From Aphrophora alni (taxonomy: Eukaryota > Arthropoda > Insecta > Hemiptera > Aphrophoridae), in the NCBI GenBank assembly GCA_963513935.1, contig OY740773.1:102471291-102535290 (forward strand): a DNA stretch of 64,000 nt, read 5' to 3'. A model generated the notes under the pieces. It worked only from the letters and a program-made list of their open reading frames with translations, searched no databases and was not told the DNA's origin. This document shows positions 37,001-49,615 of this stretch, in pieces. Every line of letters begins with the position of its first letter. Positions within the stretch are counted from its first letter, which is position 1. Both the position numbers and the translations under genes were made by a program.

Positions 37001-38510
37001 TGGTGTTTTAGTATAATGATACCGAGATTCCAAAGTTGTAAGATTATGTTGAAAAACACCCAATTAAACATATTCACTATCTATCACTAACCAAAAACAT
37101 AACTTATAATCATTATAACACAATAGATATAAAATTCATCAATTTTGTATCACTTATCCATTACCATCACACACCTTTTAAGACATCAAATAACCAAATT
37201 TTTTAGATTTAGTTTTTTTTTAGTTTTAAGCCCTAACCCAATTAATTATAGTTTTTATTTTATGTACCCAATTGTGTTAAAAAATAGCCAAGGCAGGAAT
37301 TATGGGCTATTGAACTTTTAAACTCTGAAATTAAAAGTAAGCTATTCATTTAGTATCTTTTGAAATTGAATAATAATAATTTTCAATAAATGATTTTGTT
37401 AAAACACAAACATGTTATATGATAATTTTGTATTAGTGATAATTCGTGTTAAACAATATTAATAATATGAACAATCCATGATTATCAAATTACTTTAAAA
37501 CCAGAATCTTATTTATACTAGAAAATTCATTAATACTATTTGTGAAACAAATCGGAATCAGTGTTTGACATCGCTGACACGAATCGCTCTACATGTTTAA
37601 TTTCTACTTGAAATGTTAATCCTTTATTTATTTCTAGGCTATACACAAATTATTATTAACTTAGTATTATATAAAACCATTTTTATTAACATTAAAATCT
37701 ATTACAAAAACAATATAATTTTTTGTAAGATGGATACATAAATAAAAAGATGTAAATAGTATATTAAAGTTATGAATCCATTAATATATCATATATATTG
37801 TTGATAAATGTTACAACAATTTAGGATGATTTCTTGGTGATTATTAAATTCCATTTTATAGATAAAAGGCTTCAATTGGTAACATAAAATTCCATTTTAC
37901 ACAAATTTTCATTGAATCAAATGTTTCCAAACACGGTATGCCTACATCAGCAAGGACTAGGACTGTCTGTGAATAGTTCCAACACCGTAGGCACTGTAAT
38001 TCATTACAAACCATAATTATACATAACATAAATAAATATTAAGCTTGACTTATGAGATGTTTGAAAATTATAATAAAACCTGAGCGGAATTTTTCACAAA
38101 TATGCTTATTAAATTAAACAAGTTTAACGACAATATTGCTTTTGCACCAGTAGTAAAGACTGTATAGAGTTTAACTCATTAGTTACAATTAAATTACGAT
38201 ATATTATGTAAATGCAAAATATTTCCCAAGTATTAATGAATTCAATTTTATGACATTTAAAAAAAAAGTTCAGTGAATTCTACTTAAAAATAATATTTTT
38301 TTCTACACAATGTTTAATTATTGCTGATTTATCAGGACTAGGTATTACATTTTAAGTGGGACAAAAGTTCTTTAGCTCTTGTCTTGATATTTCTTTTCAT
38401 TTACCCTATACCTCGGACAAATTTCACAGTTTATAGAATAAATTTGTGATTTATCTTGTTCCTGAATTCCATCTTTAAGGTTTCCTAATATTTTACCAAG
38501 ATTATTCTCA
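37001..38510. other. AT-rich stretch, no gene recognised
   Basis: No conserved reading frame, terminal repeat or tandem repeat seen on either strand. Confidence 0.45.
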
Positions 38511-38511
38511 A

Positions 38512-38795
38512 CAAAGAGAGATCTAACCCAAGACTATAAGAAAAAAATGTATATCTAACTAGGATCTCTCGAGTTTGTCAGACCTTTTGTGAACCCGCTA
38601 ATTGGAGTATGAGTGTAATAATCCCTAATGAGATCTACAGCTTTTTTCATGTAGTCTTTTGGATCCTTAACTTTTATTTTTCCTGTAGTCTTTTGGATCC
38701 TTAACTTTTATTTTTCCTATCAGGTCTCTCTTGACCAACTCTTTTTTTCATCTGACCCTGGACACTATTAAGAATATTAGAGGGGTAGTGCCCCT
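38512..38795 (-). repeat. Dispersed repeat R1, minus orientation, with internal duplication
   Basis: An R1 copy in which a segment of about 40 bp ('catgtagtcttttggatcct', 'taacttttatttttcct') occurs twice in tandem between about 38648 and 38719, followed by 'tcaggtctctcttgaccaac'. Confidence 0.65.
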
Positions 38796-39289
38796 AGATT
38801 TTTTTTTTCCTATTTTTATAAAACTATAATGGTTGAGAAAATTTGTGCCTTTAAACAACAAGAAAGAAAAACAGTCAAAATTAGTATCGAACTACAGTAC
38901 TTCAAAGTGTAGGACCCGTAGACTTTGGATGTTAAAACTATGTTAGAAGTATCCTAATTATAAACATCATCTCAACTAATAATTATCAATTTGCTAACTA
39001 ATTAACTTTTTTTTTCTTTTAAAGATAGTATTTTCTTCTCTTCTAACTCATTAAGGAATCTATCAAAGCCATTTTAAAATATAGGAAAATTTCCATAAAC
39101 AAACACATTAACAAAACTAAATACTTATATAATAAGGAGATACTCAATACAAGGAAATAGAATATATATAAGATTAAAATGAAGTTGTAATCATGATGAC
39201 TGGAGGAGACTAGGGCTGTTGCACCATAGAAGAACAATAAATAATTGTATACTCTACGAATTATTTCTATACTCTATACTACTAGTTAA

Positions 39290-39570
39290 TCAAAAAGTGA
39301 AAATAAACCATGGATGCTGTGTATGAACAAATATTTATATATTTAAATAAAGCACTAAACTTGTTTCTCTTGTGCCATAAATGTATCCTCAGCCAGCAAG
39401 TCATATTTGATTAAAATAGAGTTTTTTAATGACAACTGTCAAGGTTTATGTTTGTTTTATGTCAATTTATCTTAACTGTAATTTTTTATTTGGAATTTTG
39501 CATACAGGTTTGGGTTATTTCACTAAAATTTGAAAATCAGTAGAGCCGATTTTGAAAAAGTACCGTAAGT
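39290..39570 (+). repeat. Dispersed repeat R2, copy 3
   Basis: 'aaagtgaaaataaaccatgg', 'gtgccataaatgtatcctca', 'ggtttgggttatttcactaa' and 'agagccgattttgaaaaagt' match the R2 order. An insertion of about 35 bp (around 'atttatatatttaaataaag') distinguishes it from copy 2. Confidence 0.65.
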
Positions 39571-39793
39571 AATTCATTAAATAATCTTCAAATATTATTA
39601 AACATTAAATAATATTGATAAACTATTTCTAAATCCTCCTTAAACAAGTCTAATTTCAATTTTATGTAGGTAATACAATAACTAACAAACGTAATATACG
39701 AAAGACTATATATTGCATGATCAATAAAGTAGTAACTAATTAAGTCTTACATTGGTTTTAAAAAATTCAAGAAGTAGGCTGCAGAATACATAC

Positions 39794-39902
39794 CTAGTTT
39801 TATTAATAAAACTGACACGCCAAAAGCTGCCATGCATGTTAACACATTATTTCTTGCATTTCTTGACTGATCCTCGGGATTTAAATATGGTTCTCCGGTA
39901 CG
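39794..39902 (-). CDS. Orphan exon with a membrane-like segment (unidentified gene)
   Basis: A 109-bp minus-strand segment with a good acceptor (ttttaatgcag) and donor (ctag|gtatgt). Only one frame is open: it encodes RTGEPYLNPEDQSRNARNN followed by a hydrophobic stretch VLTCMAAFGVSVLLIK, and ends with one extra base. The polar-then-hydrophobic pattern suggests a small integral membrane protein. I could not find matching exons nearby or name the protein. Its phase does not join directly to the DM4/12 exons, so it probably belongs to another gene. Confidence 0.4.
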
Positions 39903-40784
39903 CTGCATTAAAATTATAATAAAATTTCAAATGGTATAACCTACGAAAATTCCGATTGTTTTTAAAGGCTAATTTTGTTGTATAATAATTTAATAATATA
40001 ATGAAAGAAGTACCAACTTTTGAACAAAAAATAATGGTAGTTATTAATTTATCTCGGCCTTTTTTATAGGTAATTGTGTTGAACTACTCTGTAAATAATC
40101 CAAATACTGTAATCAATATACTCAGAACACACACACAATGAATGGTTCCTTTGGAATCGCCCGAAATCTGAGCCTGCCCAAGACATATAGTACAATCTGT
40201 TGTACAACGTATGTTTACTTCTAATAATTGATCTATGTATCAGATAATGTTGAAAGATACTGATCAGGATTGTACAATACGCGAGAGTGTGTAGAGTTTT
40301 TGAAGCAGAGTTTCCTTGGCAGATAGTTGTAATCGAAATGTAACAAACGCGGTATCTCAAAAACTGTAACCAATTAAAACCATTTATTTTGTTGCTCATA
40401 ATAAATTAAAGCTCGACAATGAGTTCGTAGTGACGAAGGGAGATGTTTAATTTTTGATCCGAGTCAAAAGTTCTAATTGATAAACGAAATTCAATTACTC
40501 TAAGCCTACAGGAACTTGTAAAAAAACAACTGTCTGTTTTTTTTTTAAAGTTTAAACCATTTCAAGATTTATAACAACCATTCTTACAAATATATAACAG
40601 CCGATTCATAGGGCAATCATTGTTGTTTTTCCTCTTTTGGATGGTAACAAATTTCTCAATAAAACTCTCGGAAAACAAAGAGTTTTTTCATAGAATTCTT
40701 AAAATGTTTTCTCATTTTCTAATCAAAGGTTTCTCATTTTAATTAGAAAATAAGAAAAAAAAACAAACAATAAACCGTGAGAAC

Positions 40785-40910
40785 GGGCCTAGCAATCTCG
40801 AGGACCTAGCTGGATTTACACCTATTTTCATCTAGTCTTGAGTTAGATCCCTCTCTTTCATCTTTCCTATCAGGTTTATCTAACCAACTCTTTCACCAAA
40901 AACAACAAGA
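40785..40910 (-). repeat. Dispersed repeat R1, minus orientation (partial)
   Basis: 'aatctcgaggacctagctgg', 'catctagtcttgagttagat', 'ccctctctttcatctttcct' and 'tcaggtttatctaaccaact' match the first half of the minus-orientation R1 copies. Confidence 0.65.
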
Positions 40911-41140
40911 AACACATCTAATGAGGGGTATGTTTGTATCCGCTCGTAACAATAAAATATTCGCTTACCGGATATTACTTTTTTCACAATAGTGGTTATT
41001 AAGAATAAAACCAATGTTCCATTAATTGTAATAAATTTAGAGAACATTAAAATGAATTTAATTTTCATAATAGACGAAGTTGTCATAATTCAAATAGATT
41101 ACTGTGCCAAACGAGACAATAGTCTTGTAATAAATCCTAG

Positions 41141-41141
<1 letters not shown>

Positions 41142-41193
<52 letters not shown>
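41142..41193. repeat. (TA)n microsatellite
   Basis: About 26 TA units without interruption. Confidence 0.97.
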
Positions 41194-41194
<1 letters not shown>

Positions 41195-42039
41195 CTTTTT
41201 TTTGATATTAGAAACTTTAATCCACAAATTTTATTTATAAGAAGTAGAAAACTATTACTATTAGACCTACTATTAACGTTGGAAAAATATTTATTATTTT
41301 TAACATTTTTTTTTTCTGGAATAACTTTGTTTAATAGATCCAAATTTAGCCCTACAATTTGGTCATACTTTTCGGCTTATCCCGAAATTATCTTTCGGTT
41401 ATATCTTCATTATTAAACTTTATGAAAACTTCAATAAGTACAGAATATATAACTTCTCTTATATCTTTCTTATTATTTTTTTTATTTAATACCAAATACA
41501 AATAAAAAACAAAGGAAAGCTTATTTTTTAGAACATTAATTGTGTGGAAAAATGTTTTTTTACAAATAAATTTGTTAAGTTAATTTTTTTTTATGTCTAT
41601 TTTCCATCAATTTTAGAGCGTATATAGATTCTAAGAATGACGCTGTAAATAGTAATTTGTGTCTAACCCAACTAGAAAACTTGTTCAAAATCTTCCTAAA
41701 ACCAGCTATTATGGTATATGATAGAAAGTTAACCCAAACCGGTAACTAGCGTTCCTTGTATGCCATTACTTCAATGTACACAAGTCTTGAGTGAAAGTTG
41801 AAGTCAAACGAGCGTACACTATACAGAATGAGCAAAGCTATCATTAAAACAATTACTCATGATTGCGTGATAGGCTAGCCAATACTATTGCAGTATTTAG
41901 CCTAGAGACCACAATAAATAAATACCGCGTTGTTCGTTGAACTTAATCATTGCGTAGAGTTGAAAAATCCTTGGAACATGTTTGTTCACTTCCATGGTTT
42001 GCCATGTAAAAGTAGGTGTTGTTTTTTTATTTTTCTCAT

Positions 42040-42200
42040 GTTGTTTAAAGGTAGAGCAAAACCTCTATAAAAACAAAGGAACAACAAAAATTGAAATAAA
42101 GACTCAGCCCCTGAATGGGTCGGAAGAGAACAAGAGTTAGTCATTATTAGATGTGTGGGATCAAGACGTGCAAAAGATTAGATCTACAATGATAAAACCG
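42040..42200 (+). repeat. Dispersed repeat R1, plus orientation (diverged)
   Basis: 'aaataaagactcagcccctg', 'agaacaagagttag' and 'agattagatctacaatg' match R1. This is the most diverged copy and lacks the right end. Confidence 0.5.
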
Positions 42201-43101
42201 CATTGAAATGTATTCACGTTTATTTTATAAAAAAGTATTAAAAAACTCCAATGCTGGCAATATGGTTAGTTTTTCAAAAATGTGAAATTTAAATTACAGA
42301 AATTCTTTAAAACAAACATTTTAAAGACAATACTGAACAAGAATACTTAATATATTCATTTGATATAGGTATTATATACTGTATATCATATAATAGCACA
42401 TAATTTACGTCGATTAGTTCTAATGATAAAGTTTAAAGCATTTTATTTGTAAACATTTTAATCACGTTTTATAAATTATTGTTTTTAGGATCAAGTTAAA
42501 ATGTTATTGTTGACAAGCGTAGTAAACATGTTTTTGACTCAGGTAGTACAAAAACTAGAAGTTGCTCAGGGGATCAACCATACATTCTTTACATTTCTAA
42601 CGGTATTATTGAAGTCGCAGGTATGTTAGCCTATAACCTTGTAAGATTTGACAAACAGGTCACACACAACAAGTGTTCGAGTGGGGGGATTTAGTCTAGT
42701 GAGTAGTGAGTTGAGGCGTTTCAAGTTTTGAAGCAGTGTTTTTATTTCTTTAGTTTGTTTTATAGTATTGTTTTACAAATGAGCAAATAAATAAGTTGTT
42801 TAAAAGTGTTGTTGATGTGTGTCAATACAAACACACCATACATTGTGCTGTAAGTGTTGGCCTATAGTGAAGGTAATTCAAAACGATTTGAATAAGTGGA
42901 GCAAAAATCTGTTTCATTATATTCACATGAAAATAATTCCAAATAAATAGGTGTTTTCAGAAATATGTTAACATTGAATAGAAAATAAACTAGTTCTGTG
43001 TAACTTTAAAAGTGAAAGTGCTTTTTTAGGAGTTTTATTCATTTAGTTACAGTAAATAAATATTTTCAGTTTTATATCTCAAAGTTTACATTTTTTTGGT
43101 A

Positions 43102-43794
43102 ATGTACAAAATGACAACTCCTAGAAATAAACTGGATGCAAGTCCAATTTGTAGATGTAGAGTTCTGTACCTTGGCTCCTCAGTACCACATACAACCAAA
43201 GATGGATTACAAGGTATCCAAGAACCTCTCAGAGATTTATACCCTGAACATGGTGCAGTCGGAGCAAAAGGTATTGATTCATGGCTTAGTGTGTGGAGTA
43301 ATGGTTTGTTACTAGAAAATATTGATGAAAATCATAAGGCAGTTACACGATTCTTCCCTATTGATACGCTCCACTATTGTGCTGCAGTAAGATATGTTTT
43401 AGTACCAGAAATGAATCATATTTCTTCTACGACTCAAGCTAGATTCTTACCATTGGATTCTCCTTTTGCTCGAAACCCAAACCCTATCCATCCACCACTT
43501 TTTGCAGCTATTTTACGCAGAACTACTGGAATAAAAGTTTTGGAGTGTCACACATTCATTTGTAAAAGAGAAATGGCTGCAAATGCATTGGTTCGTTGTT
43601 GTTTTCAAGCATATGCTGATTCTGCCTGTGCAAAGCAAATGGAATCGAGTAATGCTAGTAACGTTTATGCTACAATCAGAAAATACCGACCTTTGATAAC
43701 ATCTGGCACTGCTAGTATGAAATCAACAAAGTCTACTACTAGTACGCTGAAAAAATCAGAAGACTGGCGGCGGAGAATGTTAATTCCTAAATAA
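43102..43794 (+). CDS. PTB/PID-domain protein, intronless, 230 residues
   Basis: Single open frame from ATG at 43102 to TAA at 43792-43794; a second ATG lies three codons later. A phosphotyrosine-binding-type fold (PH-like superfamily) fits residues about 17-185. CRVLYLGSSVP (19-29) is a typical first PTB strand. SWLSVWSNGLLLE, FFPIDTLHYCAAV and FAAILRR correspond to the middle strands, and LECHTFICKREMAANALVRC to the last strand and C-terminal helix. The tail is rich in Ser, Thr and Lys. Such domains are adaptors that bind NPxY-like peptides at membranes; the partner here is unknown. I recognise the domain but cannot name the orthologue. Candidate poly(A) signals lie at 44232-44237 and 44321-44326. 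The AT-rich 5' region shows no convincing promoter. Confidence 0.82.
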   Translation: MYKMTTPRNKLDASPICRCRVLYLGSSVPHTTKDGLQGIQEPLRDLYPEHGAVGAKGIDSWLSVWSNGLLLENIDENHKAVTRFFPIDTLHYCAAVRYVLVPEMNHISSTTQARFLPLDSPFARNPNPIHPPLFAAILRRTTGIKVLECHTFICKREMAANALVRCCFQAYADSACAKQMESSNASNVYATIRKYRPLITSGTASMKSTKSTTSTLKKSEDWRRRMLIPK

Positions 43795-46700
43795 ACCTGT
43801 GTTAAATGAAAAACCAGTATTAATCAGTTTTAACAATGAAACTTAAATATTAATGGTGTTATTTAAAACATCTATTTTTTAATTATGTACTTGTACTTAT
43901 TCCAACCCTAAGTTACTATGGATCTAAATTTCCTACAAATTTGAGTATTTTTGTAATTAGGACCTATTTAATTTCATATTTAAATATATGCTAAGAGCAT
44001 AATAACTTTTATATTTAAAATTTTGTATTTAATTTCCTTGGCACATTTTTCCATTCAAATTTTAATTAGTGTGGAAAACTATTCTATTATAAAAACACAC
44101 CTGTCTTGTATTGTTGCTTAAAAAGCTTATATATAATTGCTCAAATGTTTTTCCATGCTATTCTCTCATTTTGCATAATTTAGTTTTAATTGACTGATAA
44201 GCCCGAAAATTAGTTGTATTTAGTTGATAAAAATAAAAGTAAATATAGTAATTTAACATAGGCAAATTTTTTAAATTCAAAATAATTGACAATCAAATAT
44301 GAGACTTTCTCTTAATGTTAAATAAACATTTTGTAAATAAAAACAATTATATTTTTCTAACCTTCTGTATTTTGAATGTATTTATGAAACTTAAATAAGT
44401 TTATACACATTTATGCTATACTCCTTTTTTACTATTTGAAGTAGCCTGCATACTTATATATAAATTATATTTAATATATGTTATAGATTTTATCTTCAGT
44501 AATTCTGAACCATTTCACTGTTTTTATTTTAAACTAAGTGAAATCTGTGTATTTAGAATTGGTTTTATTGAATGTTTACAAAATTTAGAATGTGTACATA
44601 TTTGCAATAATTAAGTACCATATTTTGGTGCAATTTTATGAATGTGAACAAATACCATGTACTTATTTTTTTAAAACTAAAAATAAATGCATTTAACTTA
44701 TTTGTGTGACTTTTAACAACACCTTATAACAAATCAATTTTTTAGGTAAAAGAAATTAAATTGTTTGTGTAGATATACTCTGTTGTAAAATAACTTATCT
44801 AGTAGAAAATGGAATACACTTACTTAAACTGAATTGTCAACTATTTAAAAAATATATAAATATTTAGAGTAACTGTTCAAATTTAATATTTTAAGATTTG
44901 TTTGAATATGTATTTCTTTAGCTTGTTTTTTTAAAAATTGTACAATTTTGTTACTTTTTCATATAGTATCTAGATAGTATAGCGTTTTGTGGAGTAGATA
45001 AAACAGGTATTTAGTTTTTTGAGGCCCTTGAATTCATTCATTACAGAAGGAAACTATGTCACATCGAGGGTGATAATTAATTTTACTAATAGACGAATTA
45101 TAAAATGGTCCAGATAATTAATTGTTGTCTAACATTTTTTCACAACTTTTTATAATTATTATTGGCAATTGCATTGCGATTAGTTTGAAAATATCTGCCC
45201 CATTTTAATTCTCAACCCTAGATAAGCTTTGATAACACGTCTTCATTCTTTATAAAAATCAGTTTCAGAACAAAAAAATATTGCCTTTAACACTTTCATG
45301 TTCATTACTATTTCGTCTATTCAATCTTCTATCACAAACCTAAGTTATCAACATTTGACCACTTGTGTAAATCAGTCTTCTATTGGAAAAGTATGATTTT
45401 CTTCCTATATTTGAAATATCTTCCACTCAGCAATTGTTCCTTTTCAAAATTTTAGCTCTGTGGTTGGCAGCTAAAATTTATTCCAACTGGTAGATAATAT
45501 TTTATAAGTTGGCAATTTCAAAATGACATCTTGAATTCTATAGCCTTTCTATATAGATGCCTTGATATCTGACGAGAATAATTCATCACTTCTAAAATTT
45601 TAAAAGTTGTAAATAAACACAGAACATGATAATTATATTATCGAGGGACGAAATATCAAGTTTCCCCCACTATATCATATTTTTCTTTGTAACAGTTAAT
45701 TTATACTTGAAATGCAGTTAGCCTATTTATCTAAGTGGTATTTTTGTCACATAGTTCAAGAACAGGTGGTCTGATTTGGCTTATCATATTGAAGTTTAAT
45801 GAGGGTTAGGTGTTCCAAGAATTGATAACATTTTGGTCAACATTGCTTAAGGATTAGGATGAAAAGTGATTATAGTGCATCTAAAAATTGGTCTTTTGAA
45901 AGATTCAAAATCTTGAATTTTCATCAGTTTTATATAGGTCAAAATTTCCATATAGTTAGGGTTACAACTTGTATTTATATATTTTTATTATGGATCATAT
46001 TTGACATCTTTTTGTACATACTTTTGGTCCGCATATCTCAAAAATCCAACATTTTAATATATATCAACTTGCTTTGATGAAAATTTATATTCATCTTCTA
46101 AGGTTGTACAGTTTTGAATTTGATGAAAGTGTTCCATAATAGATTAGAATAACTACAAGGAATTTTCGTAAATTATAGGCATAAGAGATGAACCATTGAA
46201 AACTTAAATATTTGCTATGTGAAAGGTGACACTTCCATTATTTTGTTGCTTGAGAGAAAACAAATTAAAATGATGTCAAAACAACTAAAATCATAATTGA
46301 AGATACCATATTTTTTGGTACCAGTATTCTAAATTTACGATGTATAATTTTCATTCTAAAAGTTTGGTAAAAGATGTTTTCTTCATTTGAAATAACAATA
46401 AAATGGTGCTTTAATACCACCTCAGTCCTTGCAAAATTTAATAAGTTAAATTTTTTCAGTTGACTTTGACAAATAGATTACACAATAATCTTTGTTTGAA
46501 AGATTTTTCTTGTATATCAAAATGTTTTTGATGAAATAAGATAAAATTACAGCAAGTGTAATCATGAATTTTTTGCAATCAATGTGCAAAATTTATTTTT
46601 TATCATACAACCAAACATTTCAAATACAATTTTTAAACAAAAACATATAAACCATTTATTTAAATAAAAATACTCAATATGTCTTAATTTGATATATTGC

Positions 46701-47365
46701 TAAAACATTTCTGTTTTTAAAACAGGACAATTCAGTTAGAAAAAATTCTTGAGACATGGGGTTTTTCGACGTAAATACAATCTTTCAAATAAAATGATCT
46801 ATCACTTCATTCCATGGTTTTTCCAAGGATTACTTCCACCCATAATCATGGATCTTGCAAATAAAGTACAAGATTTCTCAACACTCCATTCTACCTAGCA
46901 TTTATAATTCACAACTTTTAAATGAGCGTTTTAATGTCATTCAAATCTATAAGTGCATATATATATATAAAAATTTTATATACGTTTGAAATTTTAGGTA
47001 ATTGCCTTAAATAAAGCCTATCTACCTTATAATAAAGATACAATATATTTTAAATCTATCTCATTAACACAGATAAATATGAGAAGGATGATCTTATTGT
47101 AATGTATGTCAATTTCTAAAATGATGATGCAATTGAAATTGACTTTCTATGTGTCAGAGTAATTGTTCTATGACACATGTAAATATTCAAAAACATATTG
47201 CTTCATCATTCTGTTATGTGTGGACAGATTTAAATGAAACGGTTCATTAACAGTAAACAGCTAATTGTGTTAACATAGAAATCTACGAAAACTTCTAAGA
47301 TTTATGCATATAATTTTATATTTATTATACAGAAGTTTTCGTTTCATTTGTTACCAACAGGGGTC
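43795..47365. other. 3' flank and long AT-rich intergenic stretch
   Basis: The first few hundred bases are probably the 3' UTR of the PTB gene. Beyond about 44.4 kb I see no conserved frame, terminal repeat or tandem repeat. Text between about 45.4 and 46.7 kb has the low-complexity 'ttttgaaat/aaaattt' feel of old repeats but no clear partner. Confidence 0.45.
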
Positions 47366-47369
47366 TCTC

Positions 47370-47505
47370 TTTAGTGTGGGCGTGGGAATCCCGAAGGAAC
47401 CTAGTTGGATCTTCTTTTTTCATATAGTCTTAGGAGTTTATTTTTTGCTCTTTTATTCCTTTTTTTTATTGTAAGGTGATAACAGAGAGGTGTTTGGCTC
47501 CAAAA
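47370..47505 (-). repeat. Dispersed repeat R1, minus orientation
   Basis: 'gtgggaatcccgaaggaacc', 'tagttggatctt', 'catatagtcttaggag' and 'ttgtaaggtgataacagaga' match R1 but the middle is deleted. Together with 47585-47790 it forms an inverted pair about 80 bp apart. Confidence 0.65.
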
Positions 47506-47584
47506 AAGTCTCATTTGTTGCACTCAGAAACAAGCTAGTTAGACTTTTTTAATTATTAAATACATTCATTCTCCCCCCCTAATG

Positions 47585-47790
47585 ATTAAAGGCGAAAAAT
47601 CTTTCAGAATCATCACCTTATAAAAAAAAAAAAATAAGCAAAGAACATGAAATGAAAACTCCTAGCCCTTGAACACTCTAAAATAGTGTTAGGGGGTCAG
47701 AAAAGAAGAAGAGTTGATTTAACCTAAGACTTCATTAAAAATGTATTGCTCCATCTCGGGATGCCAAGCCAGTACTCACTAAAGTAAGCT
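47585..47790 (+). repeat. Dispersed repeat R1, plus orientation
   Basis: 'ggcgaaaaatctttcagaat', 'catcaccttataaa', 'aaaactcctagcccttga', 'acactctaaaatagtgttag', 'gatttaacctaagacttcat' and 'gggatgccaagccagtactc'. Confidence 0.7.
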
Positions 47791-47799
47791 CCGGAGGGT

Positions 47800-48795
47800 T
47801 TAAATACATTCCAAGGTTATAAGAGATCAATTCAGTTTTCTTTGGAGTTCTATTAGGTTTTAAATTTTTTAACCATAACTTCAACAAGTAGTTCATTATT
47901 TAGAATGAATTTAAATAATTAGACTTGTGTAACATCCCTAATTTTTTTGCTGAACTTCAATCTTATTTATTTTTACAGTTAAATTGACTTTGGAAAGAAG
48001 TGGTAGAAATCATAATGACAAATTTGAAATCATGTGGTTGCATTCAATAAATAAATCATTATAATTTAAATAACCATCCTAACTCAACACATTAGTTCAA
48101 ATTTAACCAAAAACATAAATTTAATAGATTGAAATAGTAAAATTTTTAATCCAAAAATCCAAGCTCATAACAGGTTACAATTATAATTTTAATTAATCAG
48201 CAGTTTGTCAAACTTCTATGGACTAAATGTCACACCTAATACTATCATAGCATTATCATTTTTCTGTCTTGCCATCATAAGTTTTTTGTGCTGAATGTCT
48301 TTAAATCTGTGACTAATGAAGACAGGAGAGTAGGCAACACAAGGAAAAATGTATACTATCAACTGAGCTCGAACCTTATGGTTCACTATTCCAAAATGTA
48401 GGGAGTTATAAACATATGCTCTAAAAACGCACCACACTATTTGCTTTCAATATAAAAATAATAAATCAGTTTAAACAAGAAAGTTTTTGTTTAATGTTAG
48501 CAATGAAACCAATATTACTTTTTTTTTAAGTTTAGGAATTAATACCAATTTTATTTTGGTCCTATTTTAAATTGCCTTTTGTATCCTTTAATAAGTTGGA
48601 ATCTTTCACAACTGCGTAGAAATAATAATGGCTTACTATACTTTGCTAAATAGGCTTTAGAAATTTATGTTGTGCTGAAACAGCAGTCTGCGTAGATTCT
48701 ATAACTTACACTGGATGACCATTACACCCATGAGGTTTCCCACCAATACAATTTCTTCCAATCCACTGATTATCATCTCTTCTTGAAGGTTTAGT
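47800..48795. other. AT-rich stretch, no feature recognised
   Basis: No coding or repeat structure identified between the R1 pair and the Tigger-type element. Confidence 0.45.
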
Positions 48796-48797
48796 TA

Positions 48798-49615
48798 CAG
48801 TACAACCTCGTTTATCCGGACTAATTGGGACCGGAAGTGATCCGGTTAATCAAAAATCCGAAATTATAGAAAGATAAATAAAACAAATAAAACTGTGACG
48901 TTTCATTGCGGCCCTGTCTAACTTTTGGGCCATTGTAAGCACATTACGTTTTCGTTTCGTCGCCATTTCCACGCACAAACGCTAACACACGAATATAAAT
49001 AAATATCAGTAACAACGCCCACCTCTAAATACTATGCCGATTCTCATTCACGTCCTCGATACTCCCGACTGGGGATGTGATGTGCTAACTGCCCAAAAAA
49101 AAGAACAGGGGTTCCCAAAGCTGGCGGCACCGCTTTAAGATGTGACAAAATGTTCATATTTACACCCTTGAATCTTAGCAACCCGACAACAATAAAGTTG
49201 TAAAAATGACATGATGGTTTATGATGCATTGTAAACATGCACCTGCTTTGTATTTATTTCATACTGTCATGGCGCATCTGGGTAGGGGGATGGTGACGCA
49301 GAGGTCATTGCTCCTCCACTTTCTCTTCCCAGTGCATCAACAACCCGCCCTAATACCTCGAGGCGACACTGTAGTGTTGAGGAAATCACGTTTTTATCAA
49401 CATTAATGTAATAGCAGATATTTCTTGTTGAAACTCCATATTCAAGGATAAAATAAAGCAAGAGCTTAAAGTTTCAAAATATTATTCAAAATACAGTAAT
49501 TATTAAAATATTTTGAAACTTTAAGCTTTTGCTTTATAATATCCTTGATTAAATTTTATATTTTTTGTTCCGGATAATCCGGTTGAATGAGGTCCGGATA
49601 AACGAGGTAGTACTG
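48798..49615. mobile_element. pogo/Tigger-type non-autonomous element, 818 bp
   Basis: Terminal inverted repeats cagtacaacctcgtttatcc (left) and ggataaacgaggtagtactg (right), with TA on both sides (48796-48797 and 49616-49617). Subterminal 'gatccggttaatc' and 'ggataatccggttgaatga' repeat the motif. The interior has a CpG-rich leader ('gttttcgtttcgtcgccatt') and, on the minus strand at 49267-49461, a short remnant containing GAMTSASPSP that may be old transposase. The CAGTA.AACCTCG..TATCCGG ends and TA duplication are typical of pogo/Tigger elements. Confidence 0.85.

Noticed and set aside
37900..37990. Possible terminal exon for the 39794-39902 membrane exon (acceptor gaattacag on the minus strand)
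   Set aside because: The phase can be made to fit, but the short translation has no family resemblance, so the join is unsupported.
40064..40399. 111-codon minus-strand frame
   Set aside because: No recognisable domain, no splice or start context, and composition like the surrounding AT-rich DNA.
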